Source: Telopea speciosissima
Taxonomy: Eukaryota; Streptophyta; Magnoliopsida; Proteales; Proteaceae
Reading direction: 5' to 3'
Assembly: GCF_018873765.1 (NCBI RefSeq)
Contig: NC_057917.1
Coordinates: 55,548,464-55,612,463, forward strand
Length of the DNA: 64,000 nucleotides
In this document: positions 12,358 through 24,400 of the stretch, in pieces
Position numbering within the stretch: the stretch's first letter is position 1
How the letters are laid out: every line of letters starts with the position of its first letter
Translations under genes and position numbers: made by a program
The notes under the pieces: generated by a model
What the model was told of the DNA's origin: nothing
Databases searched by the model: none
What the model saw: only the letters and a program-made list of their open reading frames with translations

Positions 12358-15300
12358 CTACAGCAGCATCTCTGCAATTTGAATTGCATTAAGAGCAGCA
12401 CCCTTGCGTATTTGATCACCACATACAAAGATGTCCAACCTGTTTGGGGTTTTCTCTTTTAGTACAAAGGGTTGTGCGGAAGCTAAAAAGTAGGAAAGAG
12501 TGTGTGATATTGATCAGTCTTACCCATGATTTCCATCCTGAGACAAATCATGGCGTATTCTGCCAACTGCAACATCGTCTTTGCTTGACACCTCCAAAGG
12601 GGTGGGAAAATGATTGGAAGCTCGATCATCAATAACAACTACACCAGCAGCTCTCTTCAAAATATCCCTAGCTGTGTCCTACACAATGATAATAACATGA
12701 ATTCAGAGTTTAAAGAAATCAGAATATATATTTATTTATTTATCAAGAAGAAGGGGAGAGATCAATGGAAGTTTCATGATATTCTCTTGTAGATGGCTTC
12801 AAATTCAAGCAACAAAATTCAAGTCCAGAAGGATGAAATAACACTTAGGGAAAAAAAGGCATACATAGTGAACTAAAAGTATGATGCTATCAATGAATCA
12901 TGACATAATTAAAAGTAACTGGTGTGGCAACGAACTTAAAGATAATGCATAAGAATGGTCAAAGACAGTAGCATCACTAATCCTGGATATAGTATTTATT
13001 TATTTTTTTAATTAAAAAAAAAAAAATGCTTTCCACAAGGAAACACATTATCAAGGTTTCAATTTGCTTGAGAGCATGTATAGCTCACGGGGCAAAGAGT
13101 TTGGTCATCTGTTTGTCAAATGCAACAGGTTACTTGCTGAGCAGTTTGAGGTCGGCGATGGAAAGACTGAGGTAGTCAGTGAAACAGAACATGCTCTCAT
13201 TTTCTTCACCAAAGAATAAAGGTTCAGGAGTCATGCAAGGAGGTGAAGCAAATGTAATACCAGTAAATATCAAATTACAAATTAAGAACCTCTGAAGAGG
13301 TCAAGAGGATGCCAGCAGAAATTAATAGTAATCATTCTGTACCGGTATTGGTCAGAGACACAGAGAAGTGACATTTTAAGCAACTTCGTGTTATCCGGTT
13401 ATATGTAATCCATATTTTAACAGTTTTACCTCATCAAGTGGTTTCTCAAACTGGAGATTAACACTCTCAGCATGTGCACGCATCACAGGAACTCGTATGC
13501 ATGTGGCAGTCACCTTGACATTGGGGTCATTCTGCATTTAAATTTAGAAAAAAGTATTTTACGTAGATTAGATGGTCAATGGCCTCTATTAACGAAGAGA
13601 AAAAAGAAGAAAGTTGAGCAACTTTGATAACTGAGAACAATAATGTTTAGTCCTAATACATACCCAAATTTTTCTTGTTTCCTTCACTAACTTCATTTCC
13701 TCTTCATTGTACCCATTGGAGAGGACAGGTGCATTGTGTGAGAACAGATTAAAAGCATACTGCATAAATTGCAGGTGTTAAGTGGTGAACCATTGTGAAC
13801 AGATAGACTGGTCTAATATTAATCTCGCAAAATTTAGAATAGAAACATACCTGTTGCTTAAAAATGTTACAAGTTGGCTGTTTCCCTTCCAGAACCTTAT
13901 ATCATACACATTAAAAAGCCCATTTTGTAAGGATAATTCAGCAGTAAAGTTATCATTGTTGGACAAAAAAAGAGAGGAAAATATTAAGGATGTAGTGGAG
14001 TAGAAGAAAACCTCACGAGTTTGCTGAACAAGCTCTTCCATTGCAGCAGCACCAGCACCACTAGCTGCTTGATATGTGCTAACAACCATTCGTAATACCT
14101 GAAAATGCCAATATCATGTAAGGGCCTGGTGGGATTGTTCATTAGTTCATTTGAAACTTGTGATCACCATCCACCCAGTTGGTCATCCACAAAGAAGAGG
14201 CACAATTTTTTACAGGTGAAAAAAATAAAACTCAGTAAGAAGTGTATAATATTTCAATGACCACAAATACTTTAAAGATAGCTCAACTGATGGGTCTGTT
14301 TGTCAGTTGAGAAGCAGGAAAAAGCATATATCTTGCATATCAAATGGAATCTGATCTTGTATTCATCAAACAAGACAGAATGGATGAAGTCAGCTCCAAC
14401 TGCACTATGGTAAGACACAAAATCCAGCATGCATTACTAAAGGCTGTTAAGCACTAAAGCTGTCTCCAAACAAATGAAGAAAAGCAGTACCACCTAAATA
14501 CTACAATTGAGCCAAGAGAAGCAGACACCCCAACGGTTCAAAAGAAGTGAAACCAATTCCACTATAGTAGCAATGTCAAAGACTCATTGCCTACAACCAG
14601 TTCAAATAAAATTCCCCTGCTTTATTCAACCCCAAAGTTCAATATTTTCCAATCTAATGTCCATATCCCTCCCTAATAAAAAATTTCTTATTAAGTCATG
14701 TCAACCTTTGATACAAAGAATTTTTCTCAAATGGTGTGTAATGTGCCCTCAAGGTTTCAGGGCAATTCTGCAGTGATAATATCATGTGTTGTCCTATTGT
14801 CGGCAAGATGAGTATAAGTTAGTCTACTATAATTGAGTTTATACTTCTACAGAGCTAGGAATGTCTAGGCCGTGTTTATTTCAGTTGATTTCAGTAACAG
14901 ATAAGCTAATGCATCAGAACCATACAAACAAGAATTTACATTTTACGACCTCCCAATTCCAACGCTAACCATTCAAACGCACCAATCCTTACCTTGGCGT
15001 GACGATGCAGGGGCGTGGCGGCCATCAAACATATAATGGTGGAACAATTAGGATTAGCAATGAGAGCACCTTTACCAGATCCAATTTTAATGTGAGCCAT
15101 GGCATCCGGATTCACCTCCGGAATCACAAGCGGCACCTTCTCATCCATCCGAAATGCCGAACTGTTATCAACGACAATCGATCCACGTTGGACGGCGATG
15201 GGACCGAACTGCTTACTTATAGAACCTCCAGCACTAAAAAGAGCTATATCAATACCATCGAAGCTCTCTGGGGTTAGCTCTTCAACGACATATTCTTTGT

Positions 15301-15586
15301 CGTCAAAGGTGAGGTATTTACCAGCAGAACGTTTGCTGGCAAGCATTCGAATGCTTTTATAAGGGAAGTCGCGGTCGGAGAGGACACGGAGAAACTCCTG
15401 ACCGACGGCGCCGGTGACACCAACGACGGCCAGAGAAGGACCATCTTCCTTGAGACCCATGCGTACAGAGAAGGCGTTTGCTCGTCTTCTTCTGGTAGAG
15501 GTGGGAGCGAAGGTAGTGGTGGTGGCGGCGCCAGGAAGAGAGTTGCAGCGGTGACCGCTCATAATGGCTTCCATTTTTTCTTTCAC
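12358..15586 (-). CDS. ASD: Aspartate-semialdehyde dehydrogenase, plastid type (7 exons)
   Basis: Catalyses NADPH-dependent reduction of aspartyl phosphate to aspartate semialdehyde, the branch point to lysine, threonine, methionine and isoleucine, in the chloroplast. Minus-strand exons are 15586-14993, 14098-14012, 13895-13851, 13759-13664, 13531-13430, 12678-12524 and 12439-12358. All have GT/AG borders and join without a break to 386 aa, close to the usual plant length. The first ~45 residues are Ser/Thr/Arg-rich, as in a transit peptide. Then come the NADP-binding [12 protein letters not shown], the catalytic-cysteine motif [33 protein letters not shown] and the C-terminal [17 protein letters not shown]. 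Start: the first in-frame Met at 15586; two more Mets at 15574 and 15562 are alternatives. It appears intact and single-copy here. Confidence 0.96.
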
Positions 15587-16516
15587 CTTCCGATTTCACA
15601 GCCTCTGCAAGGCGAAGGAGCCAAGTTTGAAACTTTTTGAATAGCCAATGGCTAGGCGAAGAGCTCGTTTTTTTGAGCACCACCACAATTTGCAGAAAGG
15701 TCGTGTAAGGTTGGCTAGGGCGGCCTAGGGTTCCTTTGTTGCCTAAATGGCGAAATTTAATAAATGGGTCGGGTTAAGCTCTCGGTTCTCTCCAGTTTTT
15801 CTTTTACCGAGTCCGGAGCATGGATATAATAATCAGTATCGGTATCGGCTGATACTGATCCAAATTGAAAACAATAGCAGTGAGACTCATTGTAGTCAAT
15901 AACTATGACTTAACGAAAGTGAACATTTGACCTCCAAACCAAAATTAGAATTTCTCCTATTTTAATTGTAACAAATGCATCATTAGTTATTACACTTCAT
16001 GATCGACCATCAGAAGATACCAATTATTACCATTTTGATTCCCTATTCTTGGATGCATCATTAAAAACATTGAATTTTAACCCCAACGGACAGCGTAATT
16101 GGGAAGGGATGCAGCCTAAGGAAACTGAATGTCTTGAGTTCGACTTTGGTCCCCCCTTGGGGTCCACCCCTTTTTTATTAGAGGTACTAGGGAACCGTAC
16201 CAGATAGGGGAACTACAGATGATAAAAATTCAATACTATACCATTACCCTAAGTTAAGTATCAGCCATAATTTTTAAGTCTGATATAACATCATTACATA
16301 TTAAATAATGTTTTAAAATTAGTTTGAAATTAAAATTCTATTTTTTTTTTTAATCTATTTGGGAAATCGAAAAGAGCTGTACATACATACATGGTGGTTC
16401 ATGTTGTTGACAAGGGTCATTAAATTCGAAAATGACCTATTTAGAGGATTCCATATTAATGGTCTGAACAACGACATGCAATCCTTCCACATGGTAGAAG
16501 GAACCCATTTATAAGT
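15587..16516. other. ASD upstream region and distal 3' flank of the first PME unit
   Basis: The first ~200 bp should contain the ASD promoter and 5' UTR; no clear TATA box can be named. Around 15830-15860 there is a small 'tatcggtatcggctgatac' repeat relic. From about 16440 to 16516 the sequence matches the flank of PME gene 2 at 31150-31260 ('ccatattaatggtc', 'ccacatggtaga'), so the duplicated PME unit begins here. No gene seen. Confidence 0.5.
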
Positions 16517-16742
16517 AGGGCTGTAAACGGATCGGATTTGGATAGTGCTAAACGGATACGAACACGGATATGGATCGAATATTTTATCCGTTTACATGTA
16601 AATATAACTTTTCGGATAGCTATAGCCTATCCGTATCCTCATCCGCATCCGCATCCGTTTAGCTTTAGGACGGATTCAGATAGTGCTAAACGGATACGGA
16701 CATAGATACGGAAACGGATTTCGGCTATTCATTTACACCCCT
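16517..16742. mobile_element. MITE (226 bp) with 10-bp target duplication
   Basis: The ends 'agggctgtaaa' and, reversed, 'aggggtgtaaa' form terminal inverted repeats. The element is flanked by a perfect 10-bp direct repeat, atttataagt, at 16507-16516 and 16743-16752. The inside is rich in 'ggata/tatcc' repeats. A 10-bp target duplication suggests a Mutator-like family. The paralogous flank of PME gene 2 (about 31250) lacks the insert, giving an empty-site comparison. Confidence 0.8.
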
Positions 16743-16816
16743 ATTTATAAGTGGTTGGGTAATTCTACTTCTATCAAGTATGTATATTTAAACCAATATC
16801 TTCTTGTGTGTAGAAA

Positions 16817-17033
16817 ATGTTTTTTTTTTGGGTAATCAAAAATTTTACTAAGAAGAAGAGCTTGATAAAGCCAAGGTATCTAGGTTACACAAATCCTGAA
16901 GCCAAGGAGTGGACAATGGCCAAACTGTCGAGCACGCAATTGACATGGCCTTCCGAGCTAGAGAGTCAGCAACTGAATTGTGTTCTCTAAGAATAAAGGA
17001 GAAAAAACAAGATTCAAAACAAGAAACTAAGCT
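16817..17033 (-). mobile_element. LINE 3' end with RNase H remnant
   Basis: On the minus strand this encodes the tail of a plant LINE RNase H domain (REHNSVADSLARKAM, then WPLSTPWLQDLCNLDT). It is followed by a short 3' end 'ttaccc' and an A tail (the T run at 16817-16829 on the plus strand). It is strongly 5'-truncated and abuts another LINE tail of opposite orientation. Confidence 0.65.
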
Positions 17034-17450
17034 GGTATTGGTTCCAAGATGTTATGAGCTTGATAAGCTTATTGAACCCGGTCATCACCTTCACTTTCCG
17101 TGAGGGGAACAGGGCGGCAGATTATCTAGCAAAATTAGTCTGGGAAAGGAAAAGGGACTTAAATTTCCATGGGGAGTCACAATTACCCCAAGAACTACGA
17201 CAAATTGTTCACGAAGATGCAATTGGGGGGCCGGTGATTAGATGCTAGAGCACTTTGTAAGGGGCGGGTGTGAGCTGTTGAGCGGTGGAGTGAGCTATTT
17301 GAGTATTCGTTTGGGATAGGGGTAAGGCGGGTATGTCCTCCCCTCGTGTATTCTGTTTCTCTAGATTAATTTTAATAAAATCTTAGGGGCCAGCCCGGGT
17401 CCCAGAGAATATTTGGGTTTAAAAAAAAATAAATAAAAATAAATAAATAA
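17034..17450 (+). mobile_element. LINE 3' end with RNase H remnant and A-rich tail
   Basis: Around 17054-17248 the plus strand encodes a LINE RNase H end (FREGNRAADYLAKLVWERK). A ~180-bp 3' UTR ('attttaataaaatctta') and an A-rich tail at about 17420-17452 follow. It is 5'-truncated. Together with the minus-strand LINE tail next to it, it forms a head-to-head pair of truncated insertions. Confidence 0.65.
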
Positions 17451-18049
17451 AACACCCAAGTAATTAAGAAACGGATATCTTGAATGATCGGGAGAATCTC
17501 AAGCGGCATTGTTTGGAGTCATCAGATAGGAGATTCACCAGTTCAATGCAATCCGACTCCACATGCAGGTTGTCAATGCAGTCACCTACAACAACGAGCA
17601 TGAGCAAGGGCTTCACCTTGAATGACCGAAGAGAACTTAGCCGGCTAGTATGTCGACAGTTCTAATCAACTCTCAAGCGGCACTGATTTGGAGTCATCAA
17701 ATAGGAGCATGTGGAGGGAACGTTCACGGTTCACGTACGTAAGCATAGTTGGGTAGTTCTATTTTCTTATGGCCGCAAGACAATTATATGTGCTACCTAT
17801 ATATATATACTCAATTTATTTATTTATATAAATAAATATAAATTCTTACCAAAAAAAATAAAAAAATAAACAAACAAATAAATCATCTTTATTGCGCGCG
17901 TAGCTCTACACAAAAGGAATTGAACACAAACCATATGACAATTCAATACAAAAATAATAAAAAATAAAAAAAAAGATTTACAAATCAAATAATTTAGAGT
18001 GAGCCCATCGAATGGTTAACGTTTTGTTCGTGTCACACAAGTTATAGAT
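17451..18049 (-). other. 3' flank and 3' UTR of PME gene 1
   Basis: The first ~250 bp after the PME1 stop match the flanks of PME 2 and 3 ('ggttaacgttttgttc', 'caaaccatatgacaattc'). They include minus-strand polyadenylation-like AATAAA stretches in AT-rich sequence. Farther out there is TA/TTTA low-complexity sequence near 17800-17830. No other gene. Confidence 0.5.
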
Positions 18050-19747
18050 TTATAGCCCGGAAGTGTATGGGACTCCGGCGGCTCCAATCCAAGACCCACC
18101 ACCCAAGAAGTTTGCAACTGTGAATTTCTGGGCATCGGAGGTGGTCATGATATGATAGCCCTTCCACTTCACTCGACCACTTGTGCTAGAGCCCGAACCG
18201 GTATTCGCGTACTCTCCATAGTAAAGAGTGCTCAGAGCAAAGTTGCCACTCCATTCGAGCCACCCCGCAGGATCGATCAAGGTATCAAGATAAGTCTTCA
18301 TCACAACAGTCCTTGAGTATTCCTTCCATGGCCTCCCTAAGTAAGTCTTATATGAACTCTGTACTGCTTTCAAGTCCGAAGCTGCTGTAATTTTGCAATT
18401 ATGGATCGAAATTCCGGTGTTCTCGTTCGGGTCAGACCGCCCTTGAGCCGTTATAGTGTTCTTCTGGTTGCTCATGGGTTTTCTCACATAGATGTTACAG
18501 TTCTGGAACACGACTGCGGCATCTCCAAAAATGAAGTCTACGGTGCCATAGATGTCGCAGTTGCGGTAGAACTGGCGTTGGGAGTGAACATATAAGGTGT
18601 CTTGGTATCCTTGGAAGCTACACTGGTAGAAAACTGATTGGTCTGATCCCGAACGGAATGCGACCGCTTGATGCTTCTGAGGTCCTGCCGTGTTTTGGAA
18701 GGTCATGGCCTTGGCGATGAAGCCGTCGCCGACTGCAGCTGAGAAGGTGAAGATAGGAGATGTAAGTCATACGAGGAATAGAGGAGGTTAATCCATATCT
18801 CAAACTGATAATTAATTAAGTAGAAGCTTCAAGAAGGAAAGCTTACCAACTGTGGCGGATCTGAAAGTTGTGGAACCATCTTGGACGTTCTTACTGCCAG
18901 TAACGATGGTAGCACCAATCCCATCTCCAATTAGCATTATATTCTTCATTGACTTTGTAATCTCAACGTTCTCTTTGTAAGTACCCTTCTTCACATATAT
19001 TACAAATCTTGAAGTCCCACTCCTTAGCTTTGATGAAGCAGCCATAGCTTGAGAGATGGTCTTGTAATTACCAGACCCATCAGCAGCCACCACTATATTA
19101 GCTGTTGTTGCTGTTGTTGATTGGAGAAGCTTTCTATCAGAAGCAGAGACCCATGAAGGGAATCCATCAGAAAGCAAGCGTCTGGCACCACCACCTGGTT
19201 GTTTACGACCGCCAGACAGTGTTGAAGCTGCCTGCTGGTTGTTTACAGCCAGAGAGTTACTAAGCAACTTTGAGAAGTCACTCAATAATATGGAAGGTAA
19301 AGAAGACATGAATGAAGCTGAGTTGAGCTCCATAAACCCATTTTGGCATGTCTGGTGATTGGCAACAGCTGCACTAAGCCATGTTTGAGTATCTTTCCAA
19401 CTATTTGACAACAATACACGATTAAGTTGGCTAATCGTGTCGTTGGAGAGCTCCACACAATCGGCCCATGCTGCCTTGGCTAGCTGGTGGAAAGAGCTCA
19501 AGTCCATGGATGAAATGTGATTATGGGCTAGTTGAGCTTGGTTCATAGTGACTGTGAGGGCTACATCACGGAAACCTTTTGAGGTGGCTAAGGGATTAGA
19601 GGTAATGAAAGAATTACATATCTGAGGGTATGGTGTTTGGGTACAAGATGATGATGATATGGTGTCAGCATTAGCCACCCAAGAAACAAATGAAAGAAGA
19701 GATGAGAGACTCACAAGAACTCTGACAAAAAGCTTATAATTATCCAT
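18050..19747 (-). CDS. Pectin methylesterase with N-terminal inhibitor-like domain, copy 1
   Basis: Type-I pectinesterase: removes methyl esters from cell-wall homogalacturonan after secretion. Exon 1 is 19747-18847 and exon 2 18738-18050, with a 108-bp phase-1 intron; 529 aa. Residues 1-27 form a signal peptide. The PMEI-like pro-domain follows with its four cysteines (35, 44, 97, 134). Two subtilase-type processing sites, RRLL (189-192) and RKLL (205-208), separate it from the mature enzyme. The PME domain has Q324 (HQAVAF), Q346/D347 (YQDTLY), D368 (DFIFGD) and R436 (LGRPWKEYSR), so all expected catalytic positions are present. DFIFGD replaces the more usual DFIFGN. It lies in the left arm of an inverted duplication, with copy 3 as its mirror twin. 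Its promoter has a TATA box and a G-box. Likely functional. Confidence 0.96.
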
Positions 19748-20435
19748 AGTGTACGTCGATCCTAAACTTACTTAAACAAGTATGTATTGGGATTGCTTCG
19801 TTTTGTTATTACTCCAAATAATGGATATGATTCAAGAATGGAAGTTTTGGGTGCCTTTATATAGGGCTAAAATAGTTGAACGAGTAGTACCAACTGTGGA
19901 TGCTAGCTTGCTTGAACGCGTTTTAGAGGTGTTGATGATTCAACTTCGTTTTGTTCCTTTTGCCTTTTTTTTTTTTTTTTTTTCCTCTTTTGGGGTGTTC
20001 TAATTTGAATTCCAATTCCAAATGGTCTATTATTGATTGAAGCGGCGACAATGGGCTAATAGATTCTATATTGTCATTAATGCCCAGCTCTCAGAGGAAG
20101 ATTGTGACGGCGCCCACGTGGGTCAAATGATGACAGGGTGTACATGAGATAGCAAAAGAACATGTTTGACCATTATGGTCAACAAAAATGTTTTGTAAGA
20201 AAAGGATTTGTTTTCTGGAGGCAGAGGTGTTGTTTTTTTTTTTTTTTTTTTTTTGTTTTTGGTAATATGGCGGCGGAGGTGTTTGGTGTTTAAGGATATC
20301 CAAAAGGTGTTTATCAAAAAAAAAAAAAAAAAAGGAAAAAAAAGAAAAAAAAGAAGATATCTAAAAGGTTTGCCAGTATCTTACGCAATGGGCTTTGTAG
20401 ACAACTGCTTGGTGAAGCATAAGGTTTTCTAATTA
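19748..20435 (-). promoter_or_regulatory. PME copy 1 promoter region (TATA box, G-box)
   Basis: A minus-strand TATA box, tatataaag, lies at 19863-19855, 108 bp before the ATG. The 5' leader is the same as in copies 2-4. A perfect G-box CACGTG sits at 20115-20120 within 'gcccacgtgggtcaaatgatg', and the same block occurs in copies 2 and 3. G-boxes bind bZIP/bHLH factors; that this one does is inferred. Poly-T/poly-A tracts lie at 20228-20255 and 20318-20335. Confidence 0.7.
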
Positions 20436-20639
20436 TATATGTTATAATATTAAAAATCAAAAGCTCAAATTGTTTTATTTAAAAAAAAATCATATTAAAT
20501 ATAAAATTTTAAAAATTAAAAGAAGTGAATCTTATTAAAAAGGAATTGAGGTCTAAAAATATATGATTTTAAATATGTTGTTCCTTTAAACTTATCAGGT
20601 CCAGACCATTCACATGTGTTGTTCTATTAAGAATTTGAT

Positions 20640-21100
20640 TTCCAATCAATAAATCAATGGTAATGCTATTTGATGTTTTATGTCATATGAAGTGGTTGCA
20701 TCTAATTATTGGACAGAGGTTGCTACTTTCCTGGAAGCAATCAACATTGCAAATCTATTGGCTCTTAATTGTCTATGGGTGGAGTGTGACTCAAAAGCGA
20801 TAGTGGCTTACATTAATAACAAGGAACGCATTTTATGGAGTTTTAGGAAAAAAATGACTGCATTCTAAAAGGTATTTGGACAAGATTACTTGAAGCATTA
20901 GTCGTTACTTTTGTGAGGTCAATGTAATTATCGATAAATTGACAAAACATGTTGCTGTTTCAAGGATATCAACTGTTTGAGAGGTGCCTCTTAGATTTAT
21001 TTTAACTGACATTAATTGGGATGTTCAAATGAGGCCTAGATTTAGATTTAATTGATCATACTGTCTATCTGCTAATGGTCCGGCCGAAGATGGATAGTTG
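20640..21100 (+). mobile_element. LINE RNase H fragment upstream of PME copy 1
   Basis: The plus strand encodes an RNase H-like piece (LNCLWVECDSKAIVAYINNK) and, after frame breaks, the family's C-terminal end (VSRIST ... DINWDVQMRPRFRF). The same fragment appears inverted at 38561-38960, so it inserted before the inverted duplication of the PME gene. Confidence 0.65.
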
Positions 21101-21129
21101 TAGTCTGGTTTTCTTTTGATTTTCTTTAT

Positions 21130-21490
21130 TCTATTTCTTTTGTGGTTCTAATTTGAATTCTAAATAGTCTTTTTGTTGAAACAGCTAAAATGGGCCAATG
21201 GATTCTATAAGTTAGAGTTTAAATCCATTGGGGGGCTATGTCATGTCATTAATGCACAATTAACTCACACGAGGAAGATTGTGACTGCGCCCCACATGCG
21301 TCAAATGATGATAGGTGTATATGAGATATCGAAGAAGAACATGTTAACGTTGACCAACATACTCGATCCGCTAAATATTTTGAAAGAGAAGTATTGTTTT
21401 TCGGCGGCGGAGGTCTTTGGTGTTTTAGAAACAAAGAATTTCTTTAAAGGATCATTTGATATGTCCAATAGTTATCTGTTTGGTGAAGTC
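21130..21490 (-). repeat. Orphan copy of the PME promoter region (no gene attached)
   Basis: The sequence 'ttctaatttgaattctaaatagtc ... aggaagattgtgactgcgcc ... tcaaatgatga' is a diverged copy of the PME promoter at 19990-20200. It ends with 'atagttatctgtttggtgaag', also seen in the copy 2 upstream region at 34678-34698. The G-box position reads cacatg, so it has decayed. No PME coding sequence follows on either side, which makes it the residue of a lost or displaced PME unit. Confidence 0.6.
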
Positions 21491-24400
21491 GTAGTATAGG
21501 ACTTTCAAGAATAACCCATTAGCCAATGTGTTGCCATGTAGCTGACTCCTTGGCAAGGAAGGCGTTGTTGGTAACTGTTGGGATTCGTTTCATGTTCGAT
21601 TTTCAGGCTGGGTAACTGTTGGGATTCGTTTCATGTTCGATTTTCAGATTGGACACATCATCAGGTGGAATGACACTGGCTGATCAGGTCAAAGGAGGTG
21701 ATTGAGAGTCCAAGCAGGAGTAACGTTCCCTATTTCCAAGGAGAATGGATAAGGCCCACCACATCCACAATTGCGTGGGCAAAAGGACATAATCAGGGAG
21801 CACTTTAGTAGTGGGCCACGTGGCAAGCAAAGGAATAGGGCACAAAGGCCACCATGGGAGAAAAGGCGGTGGTAACCACCAAGTAAAGTTGAGATTATCT
21901 ATAAAAGCCAATGAGCTATTGTAGCACGCAACAATTCAAATACACTACTTTCAGTACTTATCTTTCAATTTTTGCTTTTGTTTTCCTTTTCTGGGAAGTG
22001 TACGTTATAGTCAACGGATTAACCATTGGGAGGAGGAATCAGGAGTTCGTCCACCTCAACAGTTTGGTATGATATGATTTTGGCTTGTTTACTTTCCATT
22101 ATCCAATCAGTTATTTAGTATTATGTGTTTGTCTTTATGCATCATTCAAATTCCTGTTAATCATTTTTGCGCTTTGTTAAGAATCCCATCGAGACTGATA
22201 TCTTTGAAGTCTAACCCAAAGGTCCTTAGAGCTACTCAGGCACGAGGGAACCCTAGATTCCCTGGTTGAAAGTCAGATAGGCAAAATCCCCAGCCCGTTT
22301 GAGCCTGCATCAAAGGTTCTGGCATGCCCTGCACCTATTCTACCCTGCGCCATTCTGTGAGAGTGTTGGACATTTTCGCCACCAACACATTTTGGCATGC
22401 CCGGTGGAACTCCAGAAAGCAAAATCATGATGGTTCGAAGAAGAAGAAATGCCGATGAAGGGAATCCAATCCCAAATCAAGAAATGAAAATGTGCTCAAT
22501 CAGGGGCAAGTCCTGTTGTAACGAGTATCGAGAAACCGCAACCCATCTTCAAGGGGCACGGTTTATGTGCCGGCCTTGCTGCTGGTGTTTTGGTTGGTCG
22601 TCAGCCTATTGTTCGGCGAAAAACTATAGACACCAAGCAAGGGGTAAGGGTAGTAGAAATCTGCCGCATAGCCACTTTTTTCTGCAAAAGAGTAGGCTGT
22701 TACAAAAAAAGAGGGAAAAATGGAAAAATCTGAGGTATACTCAGAGCAAGAGGCCGATTTACTTGGCTCAGTGAAGTACGAGACGTGGGTAGTTGAAGAT
22801 AAATTAGATTCTCTCTCCCCTCTCACATGCCTTCCACGATTCCCATTTATCTCTTCTAAAATCTCTCTTTTCTCTCTCATCTCCCCATTATCTCCTTCTC
22901 TCTCTCTTCTCCCACATGCTTTCCACCACCTCTCTCCCTAAGTTATCTGTCTTTTCTCTCCACATGCCACCCACTACTTCCATCTCTCCTAAACATCCTA
23001 AAATCTCTCTTTTTTCTCTCATCTCTCCATTATGCCATTTCCTCCATTCACACCTACGACCACTTCCTCTATTCAAACCACCCTAGTTATGAAAGCAACA
23101 GTTGGTAAGGCTCCAAAACATGGGATCGACAAATGAATCGATCATTGTCGCTTTTGATTTGAATTGGAGTGGAATTAAGGTTAATCAACCGGAATCGGCT
23201 GATTTTTAGCAATAAAAGGTGTGGAATTATAATTGTCCTTGGAAATGGTTTGAAGAAAAGAATTAAGGAATGAGGAAGACCAAATTCCAAGGGCCGTGTG
23301 TATTTGATTAAAGATCGACGACGGTGGCAATGGGGAAAATGGCATCGGATTGGTCAGACAACGCCTGGCCATATCTCTCGGCCATTCTATCCGGGGGTAA
23401 CTGATTCTGATCATCTCGCCATTATTGTGGCTGGGGTTTGGAAAGCCACGGTGGATTGTTGATGTCATGGAGGTAGTTACGTAACTTACCATCATGGAGA
23501 TAGTTACGTGACTTACCGTCAAATGTGGATTGCAGTTATAACCACTTGGGAGTTGGGCATGTTTGAAACTTATTATCCTATTTCATGGGCATACGTGGCA
23601 TGGAGATTTCAAAAAATAAAAAATAAAAAATATTGGTTGCCACCTAGCAAGGGGCAACCATTTCTTTCTCCTAAAGTCCGTAGTCTTTATGGTTTTGCAA
23701 ACCTGAAACAGAGACACAGAGATTGAAAGAATTGATAAGGAGGAAGACGTTGCACAAGAAAATCAAAATTCGCTTATTGACCCCATCGCTTCACGTGGCG
23801 TGACGAATCTATTTTCTGGCATCGTGCGGCTCGCAACTTCGAATTCGGAGGGCCGTGTTTCTGCCAATTTATTTTCTGGCATAACGGTGACGGTGATGGA
23901 GACGACATCGAATTGATTCGCAATTGCTTCGCCATGTAATTGATTCTAACGTCGCAGTCATCGCCACTGGTGTCCAAGATCGGTGGTATTGGTACCCTGC
24001 CATAGGGGCGTATGGAGACTAGTGTTCTCATATCCGGTCACTGAAACAATGGCTTGAAATCTACAATAGTGTTGCTACACATGGGTTTCATTACTCTATG
24101 ATCCATATGTTTCAACCATGATTGATGAAGATGAACACGTGAGGTACCCACTCCAGAAACATGTTGGATTTCCCATGCAACATTGAAAAGAGAAAAAAGA
24201 AAGAAGATAGTATGCAAGATGCTGAGATGTTTGAAAAGACTGATTAATGAAGAAACAAAAGAGATCGGTCTATGGAGGAATGAAGACCGATCTTGAAGTT
24301 ATGTGACTCATGTGAAAATGGCCGAAACTAGAATATTTTTCGCCATGGATACTTGACTGTGACGGGGAAGGAAAGTTCAAGATGGGGCTTGAAGCCATCG

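Larger units (their letters stand above)
18004..21052. repeat. Left arm of a large inverted duplication (pairs with 38561-41525)
   Basis: PME gene 1, its promoter and the LINE RNase H fragment upstream reappear in reverse orientation around PME gene 3. Matches run from 'aacgttttgttc' in the 3' flank to 'ggcctagatttagattta' at 21036-21053. The coding parts are almost identical and both introns are 108 bp. The arms are separated by about 17.5 kb that contains PME gene 2 and many repeats. Confidence 0.8.

Noticed and set aside
15357-15686. 109-codon ORF overlapping ASD exon 1 in another frame
   Set aside because: It shadows the Ser/Arg-rich transit peptide region of ASD; no independent support.
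18401-18595. Repeated 64-codon ORF antisense to PME exon 2 (also at 31967, 40927, 46365, 56224)
   Set aside because: It is the mirror of a highly conserved PME coding stretch; its persistence follows from the sense protein, with no sign of its own selection.
22800-23090. Spaced pyrimidine-rich repeats that could suggest a CRISPR-like array
   Set aside because: The units are imperfect, of uneven spacing and low complexity, inside a plant LTR element; no CRISPR context exists.
23629-23657. Perfect 8-bp inverted repeat tggttgcc/ggcaacca as a possible terminator or regulatory hairpin
   Set aside because: Short, isolated, inside a decayed LTR element; expected by chance in a window of this size.
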